64,000 nucleotides of DNA, from NCBI RefSeq assembly GCF_007431345.1, contig NZ_CP041730.1:3844001-3908000 (forward strand). The letters are read 5' to 3'. Below the pieces are notes generated by a model, which saw nothing but the letters and a program-made list of their open reading frames with translations, had not been told where the DNA came from and searched no databases. A program made the position numbers and the translations under genes. The stretch is from Chitinimonas arctica (lineage in GTDB: Bacteria > Pseudomonadota > Gammaproteobacteria > Burkholderiales > Chitinimonadaceae). Shown in pieces: positions 33,626-42,582 of this stretch (positions are counted from its first letter, which is position 1; each line of letters starts with the position of its first letter).

Positions 33626-34483
33626 CTACTTGGCGGGAACCGGCGATTCGGCCGGCTTGAGTTCGCTGACGATCACCGCCACCACCACCATCGCGCCCCC
33701 CAGGGCGGCCCGCAGTCCCAAGGTCTCGTTCAGCAATACCCAGGCGAACAGGGCGGCGAAAACCGGCTCCATGGCATAGATCACCGCAGCCTTGTCGGCC
33801 GGAACATGGCGCTGCGCCACCGCTTGCAGCAGCAACATGCCGGCCGTGGCCACCAGTCCCAGGTAAAGCAAGGGCCCGAGGTGCGGCATTAGCCGCGCCG
33901 GCAAGGTCGTCAGGCTATCACCACCGATCCCCATGCCGCCGACCCACACCGACGCAAAACCCGCCATCAGCAATATCTGGGTAGCCGCCAGCTGGCGCGA
34001 GTCGTGCCGGGCGCTGCGCTGCGACAGCACGATCACATACAAGGCGTAGGCCAAGGCACACAGCAAGGTGGCGCCATCGCCCAGCAGATTGCCGCCGCCT
34101 TCCCACGACATCAGCCCGATACCCGCACACGCCACCACCGAGGCCAGCACCATGGGCAGCGCCAGCCGACCGCCCAGCAGCACGCCGATAAACGGCACCA
34201 TCAATACATTCAAGCTGGTGAGAAAGGCACTGCGGTTGGACGAGATATGTTCCAGGCCAAAAGCCTGCGCCACATAGGAAACCAGCGCAAACGCTCCCAG
34301 CAGGGCACCGTCGCGCCAGGTCTGGCGCGGCGCCCGCCAGGCGAACGGCAGCATGCACACCGCAGCGATCAGAAAACGGATGGCCGAAATCTCCACCCCG
34401 CTCAGGGTGGCGGCGGCGGATTTGAGCAGGGGGAAGGTGGTACCCCATACCAGGGTAACCAGCAGCAACAGCAGGATGTTCAT
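33626..34483 (-). CDS. EamA/DMT-family transporter
   Basis: This 285-residue protein has ten predicted hydrophobic segments in two five-helix repeats, starting MNILLLLLVTLVWGTTFPLL with the family W-G-x-x-F-P motif, and again VIYAMEPVFAALFAWVLLNE in the second half. Drug/metabolite transporters of this type export amino acids, purines or metabolites; the substrate cannot be read from sequence. The gene faces bdhA from the other side with only 9 bases between the ends, so the two share a convergent terminator region. Confidence 0.9.
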   Translation of the reverse strand: MNILLLLLVTLVWGTTFPLLKSAAATLSGVEISAIRFLIAAVCMLPFAWRAPRQTWRDGALLGAFALVSYVAQAFGLEHISSNRSAFLTSLNVLMVPFIGVLLGGRLALPMVLASVVACAGIGLMSWEGGGNLLGDGATLLCALAYALYVIVLSQRSARHDSRQLAATQILLMAGFASVWVGGMGIGGDSLTTLPARLMPHLGPLLYLGLVATAGMLLLQAVAQRHVPADKAAVIYAMEPVFAALFAWVLLNETLGLRAALGGAMVVVAVIVSELKPAESPVPAK

Positions 34484-34800
34484 GGGTAGGGCTCTGAAGC
34501 GTTTCGTCGCGGTGGAAGTGGTGCCGGTAAGGCGGCGGGAAGGAGGGGGATTTTAGCCTGGTGGGTAGCTGGGTGGGCAAGTCATGCCTGCCCGTGGAGG
34601 CGGGGCCACTGCAAACGGGTGCGCTTGTCTGGGTGGATATACAAAAGCGCGACGAATTTTCGAAAATATTATAAGAAGGCAAATTTCGAAAGAATGCGTA
34701 TATCGATTTCGACATACTACTTCCCAGGGTTGTTGCGGATTACGTCTGTCGATGAAACCGCCGCACATCGTGATGAACTTGCTTAAAATGAGAGGGAAGT
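34484..34800. other. AT-rich intergenic region before the 200-residue orphan
   Basis: These 317 bases change from GC-rich to AT-rich at about 34630. They contain AT-rich runs (for example AAAATATTATAAG near 34660) that could serve as a promoter for the orphan, but no -35/-10 pair of good spacing is convincing. Three TTCG words occur around 34655-34710 without the 16-base spacing of known hrpII boxes. Confidence 0.4.
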
Positions 34801-35403
34801 ATGGAGCCTACTTCAAATATCGGAATGACGAGTCAGACGGGCACTAGTTGCTTTTCCCGCACTGTCAGTGAACAAGTTGGCAAGATAGGGGATAGTTTGA
34901 TTTCCGTGGCTAAAACTATTGCTGCCCCGTTAAAAAGTGCGTATGAAAGTATTTTCAATAATGACAAGAGCCGAAGTGCTGATAAAGATGGAGTGCCTAA
35001 GCAGCAGTTTGCCACCGGTGCGACAGATATACAGCTGAGCAAATCGGCGAATCTAGAGACCGAAACCAATATCGATGTGGGCAAGAGCAATAAGGGTGTA
35101 TTTCAGTATGCGCTGAACCAGATATTTAAATGCGGTGAACAGGCATCACGCGTGCTTAATGTTATAGGGTCAGCGCTGGGCATGAACTCTGAGGACTACT
35201 ATCGGATTTCGTACGATGATGATAATGATGATGTCAGCGATTTCGAGCCAGGCGTAAATACAAACATGAAGTCAGCTGCTGTACCCACAGCCGGATCAAA
35301 CCCCGATGACGATTTTGATCGTTCTGAAGTGCCGCGACCGCAGGAAAATGAAGTTCTGTCGAATTTCCTCCAATTTAAACATTCTGGTGAAACTTGGACA
35401 TGA
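34801..35403 (+). CDS. Low-GC orphan protein, effector-like, unknown
   Basis: This 200-residue protein starts at ATG 34801 after AGAGGGA. The codon use is AT-rich, unlike its neighbours. The N-terminus is rich in Ser and Thr (MEPTSNIGMTSQTGTSCFSR), the middle is helical (SVAKTIAAPLKSAYESIFNN), and the C-terminus has an acidic patch (YYRISYDDDNDDVSDFEPG). There is no signal peptide and no transmembrane helix. The Ser/Thr-rich start and low GC are common in secreted effectors that were acquired by transfer, but no secretion gene cluster lies nearby. A similar orphan lies at 58413-59201. It has no recognised family. Function unknown. Confidence 0.65.
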   Translation: MEPTSNIGMTSQTGTSCFSRTVSEQVGKIGDSLISVAKTIAAPLKSAYESIFNNDKSRSADKDGVPKQQFATGATDIQLSKSANLETETNIDVGKSNKGVFQYALNQIFKCGEQASRVLNVIGSALGMNSEDYYRISYDDDNDDVSDFEPGVNTNMKSAAVPTAGSNPDDDFDRSEVPRPQENEVLSNFLQFKHSGETWT

Positions 35404-35420
35404 ATCTGACACTTGCCGCC

Positions 35421-36557
35421 TCAACGATCCCGCTTCGGCCGCCCATTAGGCCAGCACTCGAACTGCGGGCAGGGCGCAGCGGGTGGTCGGACCTGTTCCG
35501 TCGGGGCGGGCGTGGCGGCCCGCACGGGGTGCCGTTCGGTCTTGCTGGACGATGTACTGCTTGAGGGGACGCGTGCCACCACCTGGCTGGGCCGTGGCGT
35601 GGCCGCTTCGGTCGGTGTCGCAATAGGCGTAGGCGTCGTCTGACGTGCCGATGCCGTGTGCCTCACCGGGGCGGGATCAGGCTTGCTGGCCGTTATTTCG
35701 CTGGGTAGGGGCGCCGGCACGGGTGCGGGCAGGGCGCTGATCCCACCTGCGGGGCCGGTCTCCACGTTGGAACTGGCGATGATGGGCGCAGCGGTACTCA
35801 TCGGCGCTGGGCTGGGCGGGGTGGCCTGCTTGAGCGGCGGAAAGGTCAGGATCGGTTCCTCCACCGGCAGCAGCCACCAGCCGCCCACCAGCAAGAGGGC
35901 GCCGGCCAGGCCGGCCACGCGTAGCTGGCGCCGGTTCAGCGCATGCCGATTATGCGAGGGGCTGCCGGGACTGGCGCGGCGGGGCATATCGGGCTGGGTG
36001 ACGCGGCGGGCCAGTTCGCCGAAACCCACCTGGTAGACCTCGTGTTCCCGCACATGCTTGTCGGTGTGCGAGCCGTGGTATTGCAATAGCTGGGCGTACT
36101 CTTCCGACAGGCGCGATACCACTTCGTAGTAGGAACGCGAGACCAGGATATAGCCCGGCGCGGCAAAGCTCATGATGCGCTCGGCGGCATTGATGCCATC
36201 GCCCAGCAGATTGGGGCGGCCGTTGATGTCCTTGACCAGCTTGGCGGGGCCGAGATTGATGCCGATGCGCACTTCGAATGGGGTCTGCTCGGTCTGGCTG
36301 GGCTGGTGTACCGCGTCGCGCAGGCTGATGGCAACGAACAAGGCATCTTCCGGGTCGCCCAGGAAGCAGATGGCGGCGCCGTCGCCGGTATCGATGATGA
36401 TGCGGTCGTTCACCGCGATATCGTGCAGGGCGGTGGACAATAGGCCGTTGAATGCTTCCTTCAGAAGCATCTGGGTGGTGACGGGCTGCCGCGAATATTC
36501 GACGATATCGAGGAAAACCACGCTGCAGATCAGCGTTTTATTGATGCGCTCGAACAT
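35421..36557 (-). CDS. Membrane-bound class III nucleotide cyclase
   Basis: This 378-residue protein starts at ATG 36557. Residues 1-190 form a class III adenylate/guanylate cyclase domain: Asp17 in VVFLDIVEYSR and Asp59 in DTGDGAA are the metal ligands, and Asn123 and Arg127 in GDGINAAERI are the transition-state residues. One transmembrane helix follows (about 213-231, VAGLAGALLLVGGWWLLP). The rest is a Pro/Thr/Ala-rich tail (about 232-378) with two Cys near the C-terminus, probably outside the membrane. The layout is the reverse of sensor-cyclases: cyclase first, low-complexity tail last. The catalytic residues look intact, so cyclic AMP production is likely but unproven. It converges on the orphan gene at 34801 with an 18-base gap. 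Confidence 0.85.
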   Translation of the reverse strand: MFERINKTLICSVVFLDIVEYSRQPVTTQMLLKEAFNGLLSTALHDIAVNDRIIIDTGDGAAICFLGDPEDALFVAISLRDAVHQPSQTEQTPFEVRIGINLGPAKLVKDINGRPNLLGDGINAAERIMSFAAPGYILVSRSYYEVVSRLSEEYAQLLQYHGSHTDKHVREHEVYQVGFGELARRVTQPDMPRRASPGSPSHNRHALNRRQLRVAGLAGALLLVGGWWLLPVEEPILTFPPLKQATPPSPAPMSTAAPIIASSNVETGPAGGISALPAPVPAPLPSEITASKPDPAPVRHTASARQTTPTPIATPTEAATPRPSQVVARVPSSSTSSSKTERHPVRAATPAPTEQVRPPAAPCPQFECWPNGRPKRDR

Positions 36558-36663
36558 AAGGCCAGCCTGGGTATGCGATGGATTTTTCCCCAATGTAGGC
36601 GGGTCGCGCGCGCGCCGCACGCGCACGCGACCAACGGGGCGTTACAACCGCCATATGGGCAGC

Positions 36664-37665
36664 TTACCAGGGAACATCCACCGGATCGTTCGGAGCGGCC
36701 GGTTTGGATTCGAGCGCTACCGCCGGCCCAGGTGCCGGCGCCGGCGCGGCGGGGGATTGCATCTCGCCCAGTTCGTCGCCCAAGGCTTCGATCACCGCAT
36801 TGACCAGGCCGCGGCCTTCCTGCGCCAGCAGCGTGAAGCTGGTATCGAACATGGCGGCAGCGTCTTCGGCGTTGGCATCCTTGATCTGGTCTTCCAGCAG
36901 TTCCAGGAAGGCCAGCCGCTTGATATGCAGCTTGTCGGTCAGCACGAAGGCCAGCCGGTCGTCCCAGCTGAGCGCCAATTGGGTGACCAGCTTGCCGGTC
37001 TTCAAATGCTGCTTGACCTCGTCGCTGCCCAGGTCGTGGCGCCGGCAGGTGACTTGCGCGCCGCCATCGCCCGGTGCTTTCAATACGCAGTCGGCATCCA
37101 GGGTGAAGTTGCGCGGCGCGCCATGTTCCAGCCAGGTGCTCATGGCGGTAACCGGGTCGAGCTGGGTCTGCGGCAGCTTGCAGGGCAGGCTGCCCAAGGT
37201 TTCGCGCAGCAGCTGGATCAGCAGCTCGGCCTTGGCAGGGGTGGGGCTATCCACCCAGATCCAGCCGGCCTCGAAATCGATCAGGGCGCGCAGTACGCGG
37301 CTGCGGCTGAAGGCACGCGGCAACAGTTCCTCGGCCACCCGCTCGCGGATTTCCTTGGTTTCCTTCTTGCCGACCTTACGCAGTTCCCGCGCTTCGATAT
37401 CGGCAATGCGTTCGTCGGCCATTTCCTTGACCACGCTGGAGGGCAGCAGCTTTTCCTCGGTCTTGAGGGCGATCAGCATGGCGCCGGAGCCGGGGTAGGC
37501 GAACAGGTCGGGCGCATGGCTGGCGGGTGGAATCCAGCCGGCGGCCAGTTTGTCCGACTTGCCCAGCGGCACGAAGGCGCGCTTCTGCAGTTCGGCGTCC
37601 AGCTGTTCCGCATTGAGCTTGGCAAGGTCGGTAAGACGATACAGTTGCAGGTTTTTGAACCACAT
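36664..37665 (-). CDS. rdgC: Recombination-associated protein RdgC
   Basis: This 333-residue protein starts MWFKNLQLYRLTDL and matches RdgC throughout (the motifs FVPLGKSDKLAAGWIPP, ERVAEELLPRAFSRS, WIWVDSPTPAKAELL, and LSWDDRLAFVLTDKLHIKRL). RdgC forms a ring on double-stranded DNA and limits RecA activity; in Neisseria it affects pilin variation. ATG 37665 is chosen over an upstream extension to 37755 because it gives the family N-terminus. The C-terminal 35 residues are Ala/Pro-rich, a common lineage extension. It is divergent from the iron transporter. Confidence 0.95.
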   Translation of the reverse strand: MWFKNLQLYRLTDLAKLNAEQLDAELQKRAFVPLGKSDKLAAGWIPPASHAPDLFAYPGSGAMLIALKTEEKLLPSSVVKEMADERIADIEARELRKVGKKETKEIRERVAEELLPRAFSRSRVLRALIDFEAGWIWVDSPTPAKAELLIQLLRETLGSLPCKLPQTQLDPVTAMSTWLEHGAPRNFTLDADCVLKAPGDGGAQVTCRRHDLGSDEVKQHLKTGKLVTQLALSWDDRLAFVLTDKLHIKRLAFLELLEDQIKDANAEDAAAMFDTSFTLLAQEGRGLVNAVIEALGDELGEMQSPAAPAPAPGPAVALESKPAAPNDPVDVPW

Positions 37666-37771
37666 GATGCGTATTCCAGCGAGAAACGAGGCAAGCGATT
37701 GTAGTCGATTCCGCCCGAGGCGCCGATGCGGAGATGCCCGGGGGGCGAACGGCAATGATTCGCCGTCTTTT

Positions 37772-37790
37772 GATAAGCATTCTCATTTAT
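37772..37790 (+). promoter_or_regulatory. Putative Fur box upstream of the iron ABC transporter
   Basis: GATAAGCATTCTCATTTAT, 48 bases before the iron-binding protein start, agrees with the consensus GATAATGATAATCATTATC at about 12 of 19 positions, with the TCATT right arm intact. Its position before an iron-uptake gene supports a Fur operator. Confidence 0.6.
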
Positions 37791-37837
37791 GAGACAATTC
37801 GCATTCCGATTTAGTCACCCATCCTGGAGAACGAAGC

Positions 37838-38830
37838 ATGAAGTTTCGTCCACTATTGATCGTTGCGGCCCTGGCGGCCTGCGTACCCGCGCTGGCCGAA
37901 GAGGTCACGGTTTATTCCGCGCGTATCGAACAGCTGATCAAGCCCCTGTTCGACGCCTATACCAAGGAAACCGGCGTGCAGGTGAAGTTCGTGACGGGCC
38001 AGGAAGGGCCGTTGATGGAACGGCTGAAGGCGGAGGGCCAGAATACCCCGGCCGACCTGCTGCTGACGGTGGATGCCGGCAATCTGTGGCAAGCCGAGCA
38101 GCAAGGCCTGCTCAAGCCGGTCAAGTCGGCCGTGCTCAACACCAATGTGCCGGCCCATCTGCGGGATGCGGCGGGCAGCTGGTATGGTTTGTCCATCCGC
38201 GCCCGTACCATTTTCTACAATACCGGCAAGGTCAAGCCGGCCGACCTGTCCAGCTACGAGGATCTGGCCAGCGCCAAGTGGAAAGGCCGGCTGTGCCTGC
38301 GTACCGCCAAGAAGGTCTATAACCAGTCCCTGGTCGGCACCATGATCGCCCGCATGGGCGAGCCCAAGACCGAAAGCATCGTGCGCGGCTGGGTGGCCAA
38401 TCTGGCGGCCGACCCCTTTTCGGACGACGAAGCCCTGTTGAAAGCCATTGGCGCGGGCCAGTGCGATGTCGGCATCGCCAATACTTATTACTACGGCCGG
38501 GTGATGCAGCGCGATCCCAAGCAGCCGATCGGCATCTTCTGGCCTAACCAGAAGAGCAGCGGCGTGCACGTCAATATCTCCGGCGCCGGGGTGACCCGCT
38601 ACGCCAAGCATGAAGCCGCTGCCATCCGTCTGCTGGAATGGTTGTCCAGCGACAAGGCGCAGAACCTGTATGCCGACGTGAACATGGAATATCCGGTCAA
38701 CCCCAAGGTAAAGCCCGATGAAAGGGTTGCGGCCTGGGGCGATTTCAAACACGACTTCATCAATGTCGCCAAAGCAGGCGAGCTGCAATCGACCGCGGTC
38801 AAGCTGATGGATCGCGCCGGCTACCGCTGA
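37838..38830 (+). CDS. fbpA: Ferric iron ABC transporter, periplasmic binding protein
   Basis: This 330-residue protein has a signal peptide (cleavage after ALA, residue 20) and the pattern of FbpA/FutA-type iron-binding proteins ([36 protein letters not shown]). The iron-binding Tyr cluster NTYYYGR is at residues 216-221. It binds Fe3+ in the periplasm and hands it to the FbpB-FbpC importer encoded next, 65 bases downstream. The Fur box upstream fits control by iron. The gene order substrate-binding protein, permease, ATPase is the standard one. Substrate choice between Fe3+ and Fe3+-siderophore is inferred from family. Confidence 0.93.
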   Translation: MKFRPLLIVAALAACVPALAEEVTVYSARIEQLIKPLFDAYTKETGVQVKFVTGQEGPLMERLKAEGQNTPADLLLTVDAGNLWQAEQQGLLKPVKSAVLNTNVPAHLRDAAGSWYGLSIRARTIFYNTGKVKPADLSSYEDLASAKWKGRLCLRTAKKVYNQSLVGTMIARMGEPKTESIVRGWVANLAADPFSDDEALLKAIGAGQCDVGIANTYYYGRVMQRDPKQPIGIFWPNQKSSGVHVNISGAGVTRYAKHEAAAIRLLEWLSSDKAQNLYADVNMEYPVNPKVKPDERVAAWGDFKHDFINVAKAGELQSTAVKLMDRAGYR

Positions 38831-38895
38831 TATCCAGCGCGTTTTCCTACCCCTGATCCGGCGGCCGTGAGCAACGGCCGCCGGTGTTGTCGTTT

Positions 38896-40554
38896 ATGGA
38901 CACCGCCATCCCTCCCTCCGCGCCCCTTCCCCCACTGTCCGACCGATGGCGTCCCAAGCTGGATGAAAGCCTGCTGGCCTGGCTGATCGCTGCGATCACG
39001 CTACTGCCGCTGGCCGTGGTGGCAGCCAGCCTGTTGCAGCCGCAGCGGGAGATCTGGGCCCATCTGGGCGAGTTCGTGCTGCCCCGCCTGCTGAGTAATA
39101 CCGCCTGGCTGGTGGCCGGGGTGGGTGGCGGCACGCTGCTGTTGGGCGTGTCGCTGGCCTGGTTGACCGCTGTATACGACTTTCCCGGCCGCCGCCATTT
39201 CGCTTGGGCGCTGGCGCTGCCCCTGGCCATGCCTGCCTATGTGCTGGCCTTTGTGCAAATCGGCTTGTACGACTACACCGGCCCGCTGCAAGGCTGGCTG
39301 CGCGCCAGCTTCGGCGACAGCCATGGCTTTCCGCCCATCCGCTCGCGCGGCGGCGTGATCCTGACCTTGACGCTAGCGCTCTACCCCTATGTCTATCTGC
39401 TGGCCCGCAACGCCTTCCAGACGCAGGGCAAGCGGGCCCTGGAGGCGGCTGCCGCCCTGGGCTTGAGCCGGCGGCAGGGTTTCTGGCGGGTGGCGCTGCC
39501 CATGGCGCGTCCCTGGCTGGTTGGCGGCGTGACCTTGGCCCTGATGGAATGCCTGGCCGATTTCGGTACTGTCGCCACCTTCAATTACGACACCTTCACC
39601 ACGGCCATCTACAAAGCCTGGTTCGCCCTGTTCAATCTGCCGGCCGCGTCGCAGCTGGCCTCGCTGTTGGTGCTCCTGGTCCTCGTGCTGGTCCTGCTGG
39701 AACAGAAAGTGCGCGGCGACCGGCGCTATACCGGCGGCCGTTCCGGTGCCGCGCGGCCGGATCGCTTGTCGCCCTGGCGCGGTTGGTTGGCCGCCGGCTA
39801 TTGCCTGGCGGTGCTGGCGCTGGCCTTCCTGATTCCGCTGGCGCAATTGCTGATCTGGGCCAAGTCGGTGGCGGCCGAGCAGCTCGATCTACGCTATTTC
39901 GGCTTCGTCGGGCGTTCCCTGCTGCTGTCCGGCGGCGCCGCGCTGCTGGTGGTGGGCTTGGCGCTGATACTTGCCTATGTTGTCCGCCGTCGCCGCGACT
40001 GGCCCAGCCGGCTGGCCGCTCGCCTGGCCACGCTGGGCTATGCGGTACCGGGCACGGTGCTGGCGGTGGGGGTGTTCGTACCGATCTCCTGGCTGGAAAA
40101 CGCCTTGATCGATTCCATCAAGATATTGGGCCTGGGGCAGCCTACCCAGATATTGCAAGGCACCTTGCTGGTAATGCTGCTGGCCTACGCCGCGCGCTTC
40201 CTGGCGGTGGCATTCGAGCCCACCCAGGCCGCCATGCAGCGGATCACCGCCAGCCAGGAAGAAGCGGCCGCCTCGATGGGGCTGGGGCGGCGTGCGTTGA
40301 TGCGGCGCATCCATCTGCCGATGCTGCGGGGCGGTTTGCTGACGGCGGCGCTGATGGTGTTCGTGGATGTGATGAAGGAAATGCCGATCACGCTGATGAC
40401 CCGCCCCTTCGGCTGGGACACGCTGTCGGTGCGGGTATTCGAGATGACCAGCGAAGGACAGTGGGAAATGGCCGCGTTACCGTCGGTGGCCATCGTGCTG
40501 GCGGGCTTGCTGCCGGTCATCCTGCTGGCCCGCGATACGGAGAAAGATGCGTGA
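38896..40554 (+). CDS. fbpB: Iron(III) ABC transporter permease (fused FbpB type)
   Basis: This 552-residue permease has two tandem binding-protein-dependent transport domains, each with about six hydrophobic helices, as in FbpB. EAA-loop signatures appear twice: EAAAALGLSRRQGFWRVALP near 180 and EAAASMGLGRRALMRRIHLP near 465. ATG 38896 is chosen, though GTG and TTG lie 6 to 12 bases upstream, and the ribosome-binding site is weak. It moves Fe3+ through the inner membrane. It overlaps the ATPase gene as GTGA. The large cytoplasmic turns show no other domains. Confidence 0.93.
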   Translation: MDTAIPPSAPLPPLSDRWRPKLDESLLAWLIAAITLLPLAVVAASLLQPQREIWAHLGEFVLPRLLSNTAWLVAGVGGGTLLLGVSLAWLTAVYDFPGRRHFAWALALPLAMPAYVLAFVQIGLYDYTGPLQGWLRASFGDSHGFPPIRSRGGVILTLTLALYPYVYLLARNAFQTQGKRALEAAAALGLSRRQGFWRVALPMARPWLVGGVTLALMECLADFGTVATFNYDTFTTAIYKAWFALFNLPAASQLASLLVLLVLVLVLLEQKVRGDRRYTGGRSGAARPDRLSPWRGWLAAGYCLAVLALAFLIPLAQLLIWAKSVAAEQLDLRYFGFVGRSLLLSGGAALLVVGLALILAYVVRRRRDWPSRLAARLATLGYAVPGTVLAVGVFVPISWLENALIDSIKILGLGQPTQILQGTLLVMLLAYAARFLAVAFEPTQAAMQRITASQEEAAASMGLGRRALMRRIHLPMLRGGLLTAALMVFVDVMKEMPITLMTRPFGWDTLSVRVFEMTSEGQWEMAALPSVAIVLAGLLPVILLARDTEKDA

Positions 40555-41594
40555 GCAATAGTTTGTTGACGATGGACCAGGTGAGCGTGGGCTATGGAGC
40601 AAAATCGGTCCTGGCGCAGCTGTCCTTCGGTCTGGCCAAGGGCGAGATCGGTTGCCTGCTGGGGCCGTCCGGTTGCGGCAAGACCACTGCCCTGCGGGCC
40701 ATCGCCGGCTTCGAGCCGATCCGTGCCGGCCGCATCCACCTCAATGGCGACATCATCGCCACCGCCACCGCGCAATGGCCGCCGCAGCAACGCGGCATCG
40801 GCATGGTATTCCAGGATTACGCCCTGTTCCCCCATCTGACCGTGGCAGGCAATGTCGGCTTCGGCCTGGGCGCGCTGCCGCGCCAGGAGCGCCGCCGCCG
40901 GGTCGCCGAGCTATTGGAGGTGGTGGGTTTGGCGGGCCATGCCGACGACTACACGCATGCCTTGTCCGGTGGCCAGCAGCAGCGCGTGGCGCTGGCCCGT
41001 GCCTTGGCGCCGTCACCGCGCCTGCTGCTGCTGGATGAGCCGTTTTCCAATCTGGATGTGGAATTGCGCGAGCGCTTGTCGCAAGAGGTGCGCGATATCC
41101 TGAAGTCGCGCGGCATAACGGCCTTGCTGGTGACCCATGACCAGCACGAAGCTTTTGCCCTGGCCGATAAAATCGGAGTGATGGCGGAGGGGCGGCTGCT
41201 GCAATGGGATAGCGCCTATGCCCTCTACCATGAGCCGGCCGATCGTTTTGTCGCGGACTTTGTCGGAGAGGGTGCGTTTCTGCCGGCCACGGTGGTGGCG
41301 CCGGGCGAGCTGGAATTCGAGCTGGGGCGCCGCACCTGTCAAAGCACCTTGGTATGCGAGCCGGGCCAAAAGGTACAAGTACTGTTACGTCCGGATGATG
41401 TCTTGCATGACGACAGCAGCCAGCGGCACGCGCGGGTGGTAAAAAAGGCCTTCCGCGGCGCCCAGTTTCTTTATACCCTGGCCCTGCCTTCAGGCGCGAC
41501 GGTGCTCAGCCTGGTCCCTAGCCATCATGATCATGCCATTGGGGAAGCGATCGGAATCCGCTTGGAAATCGACCATGTGATTGCCTTTGCTTGA
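40551..41594 (+). CDS. fbpC: Iron(III) ABC transporter ATP-binding protein
   Basis: This 347-residue ATPase starts at GTG 40551, overlapping the permease stop as GTGA. It has Walker A GPSGCGKTT at 38-46, the Q-loop FQDYALFPHL, the signature LSGGQQQRVALARAL, Walker B RLLLLDEPFSNLD and the H-loop THDQHEAF. The C-terminal 110 residues form a TOBE-like domain typical of FbpC and other iron/sugar importers. It drives the FbpB permease. Because its reading frame is fully embedded in the coupled operon, production should match the permease. A short intergenic gap then separates it from the convergent bfr gene. Confidence 0.94.
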   Translation: MSNSLLTMDQVSVGYGAKSVLAQLSFGLAKGEIGCLLGPSGCGKTTALRAIAGFEPIRAGRIHLNGDIIATATAQWPPQQRGIGMVFQDYALFPHLTVAGNVGFGLGALPRQERRRRVAELLEVVGLAGHADDYTHALSGGQQQRVALARALAPSPRLLLLDEPFSNLDVELRERLSQEVRDILKSRGITALLVTHDQHEAFALADKIGVMAEGRLLQWDSAYALYHEPADRFVADFVGEGAFLPATVVAPGELEFELGRRTCQSTLVCEPGQKVQVLLRPDDVLHDDSSQRHARVVKKAFRGAQFLYTLALPSGATVLSLVPSHHDHAIGEAIGIRLEIDHVIAFA

Positions 41595-41662
41595 AAGGGT
41601 ACTGGGAGAGCGATGCCAGCCGTACGGACCGCGCCGCCCCCTTGTGCCGATATGAGCCTGGA

Positions 41663-42133
41663 TCAAGCGCCCATCTGTGATTGCAGGTAGTTCTGGTAGC
41701 CAATGCTGTCGATCAGGCCCAGATTGGTTTCCAGCCAGTCGATATGCTCTTCCTCGCTGGCCAGGATGCGCCGGAACAAGTCACGGCTGACGTAATCCTG
41801 TACCTGCTCGCAATGGGCGATGGCGGTCTTGAGTACCGGCAAGGCCTCATGCTCCAGCTTCAGATCGCACTCCAGCGCTTCCTTGACGTCTTCGCCGATA
41901 TAGATCTTGCCCAGCTCTTGCAGATTGGGCAGGCCTTCGAGAAACAGGATGCGCTCGATCAAGGCATCGGCGTGCTTCATTTCGTCGATGGATTCGTGGT
42001 ATTCGTGCTCGTTGAGTTCCTTGAAGCCCCAATTCTTGAACATGCGGGCATGCAGGAAGTACTGATTGATGGCGCTCAGCTCATTCTTGAGCGCGGCATT
42101 CAGGTGAGCGATGACTTTCGGGTCGCCTTTCAT
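41663..42133 (-). CDS. bfr: Bacterioferritin
   Basis: This 156-residue protein is very close to E. coli Bfr: [35 protein letters not shown] and [13 protein letters not shown]. Met52, the haem axial ligand, and the ferroxidase residues Glu18, Glu51, His54, Glu94, Glu127 and His130 are all present. It stores iron in 24-subunit shells and oxidises Fe2+. It lies downstream of bfd on the same strand, separated by 98 bases. Storage, release (bfd) and import (fbpABC) of iron are thus grouped here. Confidence 0.97.
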   Translation of the reverse strand: MKGDPKVIAHLNAALKNELSAINQYFLHARMFKNWGFKELNEHEYHESIDEMKHADALIERILFLEGLPNLQELGKIYIGEDVKEALECDLKLEHEALPVLKTAIAHCEQVQDYVSRDLFRRILASEEEHIDWLETNLGLIDSIGYQNYLQSQMGA

Positions 42134-42231
42134 TTTGGCCTCCTAGTATCAACGGGGACAAAAGACGGCCATGCCGTCCAATCTCTTCAGATTAGACGGC
42201 TTGACTTGCCGAGGCAAGCGAAAGGAGGGGC

Positions 42232-42444
42232 TCAGGCTGCGATCAGATCGATGGCGGTTCCACGGCTGGCGCTTAATTGCTGTTGGCTGTCGAGCAGCAG
42301 GGCGCGGGCATCCGGCGCACATTTACCGCAGCAACTGGCCACGCCCAACTCCATGCGTAATTCGCGCATGCTGCCACAGCCGGCATGAACAACCGCATGG
42401 CGGATCTGTTTGTCGGTGACGGCTTTGCAGATGCAGATATACAT
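42232..42444 (-). CDS. bfd: Bacterioferritin-associated ferredoxin
   Basis: This 70-residue protein has the Bfd iron-sulfur ligands: Cys4 and Cys6 in MYICICKAV, and the pair in ASCCGKCAPDA. Bfd binds a [2Fe-2S] cluster and reduces iron in bacterioferritin to release it. A Fur-type operator lies about 30 bases before the start, which is the usual control of bfd. It precedes bfr, so low iron would induce release. Confidence 0.95.
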   Translation of the reverse strand: MYICICKAVTDKQIRHAVVHAGCGSMRELRMELGVASCCGKCAPDARALLLDSQQQLSASRGTAIDLIAA

Positions 42445-42475
42445 GGTCTTGGCGCGGCAATGAGAATGTTTGTCG

Positions 42476-42494
42476 AATGATATGGATTCTCATT
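42476..42494 (-). promoter_or_regulatory. Putative Fur box upstream of bfd
   Basis: AATGATATGGATTCTCATT carries the palindromic halves AATGA and TCATT. A related AATGAGAAT lies just downstream at 42459-42467. The position 32 bases before bfd fits a Fur operator overlapping the promoter. Confidence 0.6.
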
Positions 42495-42542
42495 CTTTCG
42501 CGCAAGTACTTCTTGTATAAAAAACAAAAGTTACAAATGACA

Positions 42543-42562
42543 ACGCCCGCGGATGCGGGCGT
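42543..42562 (-). terminator. pbpG terminator hairpin
   Basis: ACGCCCGC (42543-42550), loop GGAT, and GCGGGCGT (42555-42562) form a strong stem. It lies 20 bases after the pbpG stop on the minus strand, followed there by T-rich sequence, and imperfect pairing extends the stem. Confidence 0.75.
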
Positions 42563-42582
42563 CGGTCATTGCTACGGGGATA

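Noticed and set aside
34630..34800. hrpII/PIP-type promoter box before the 34801 orphan
   Set aside because: TTCG words occur, but the spacings are about 19 and 22 bases, not the 15-16 of known boxes.
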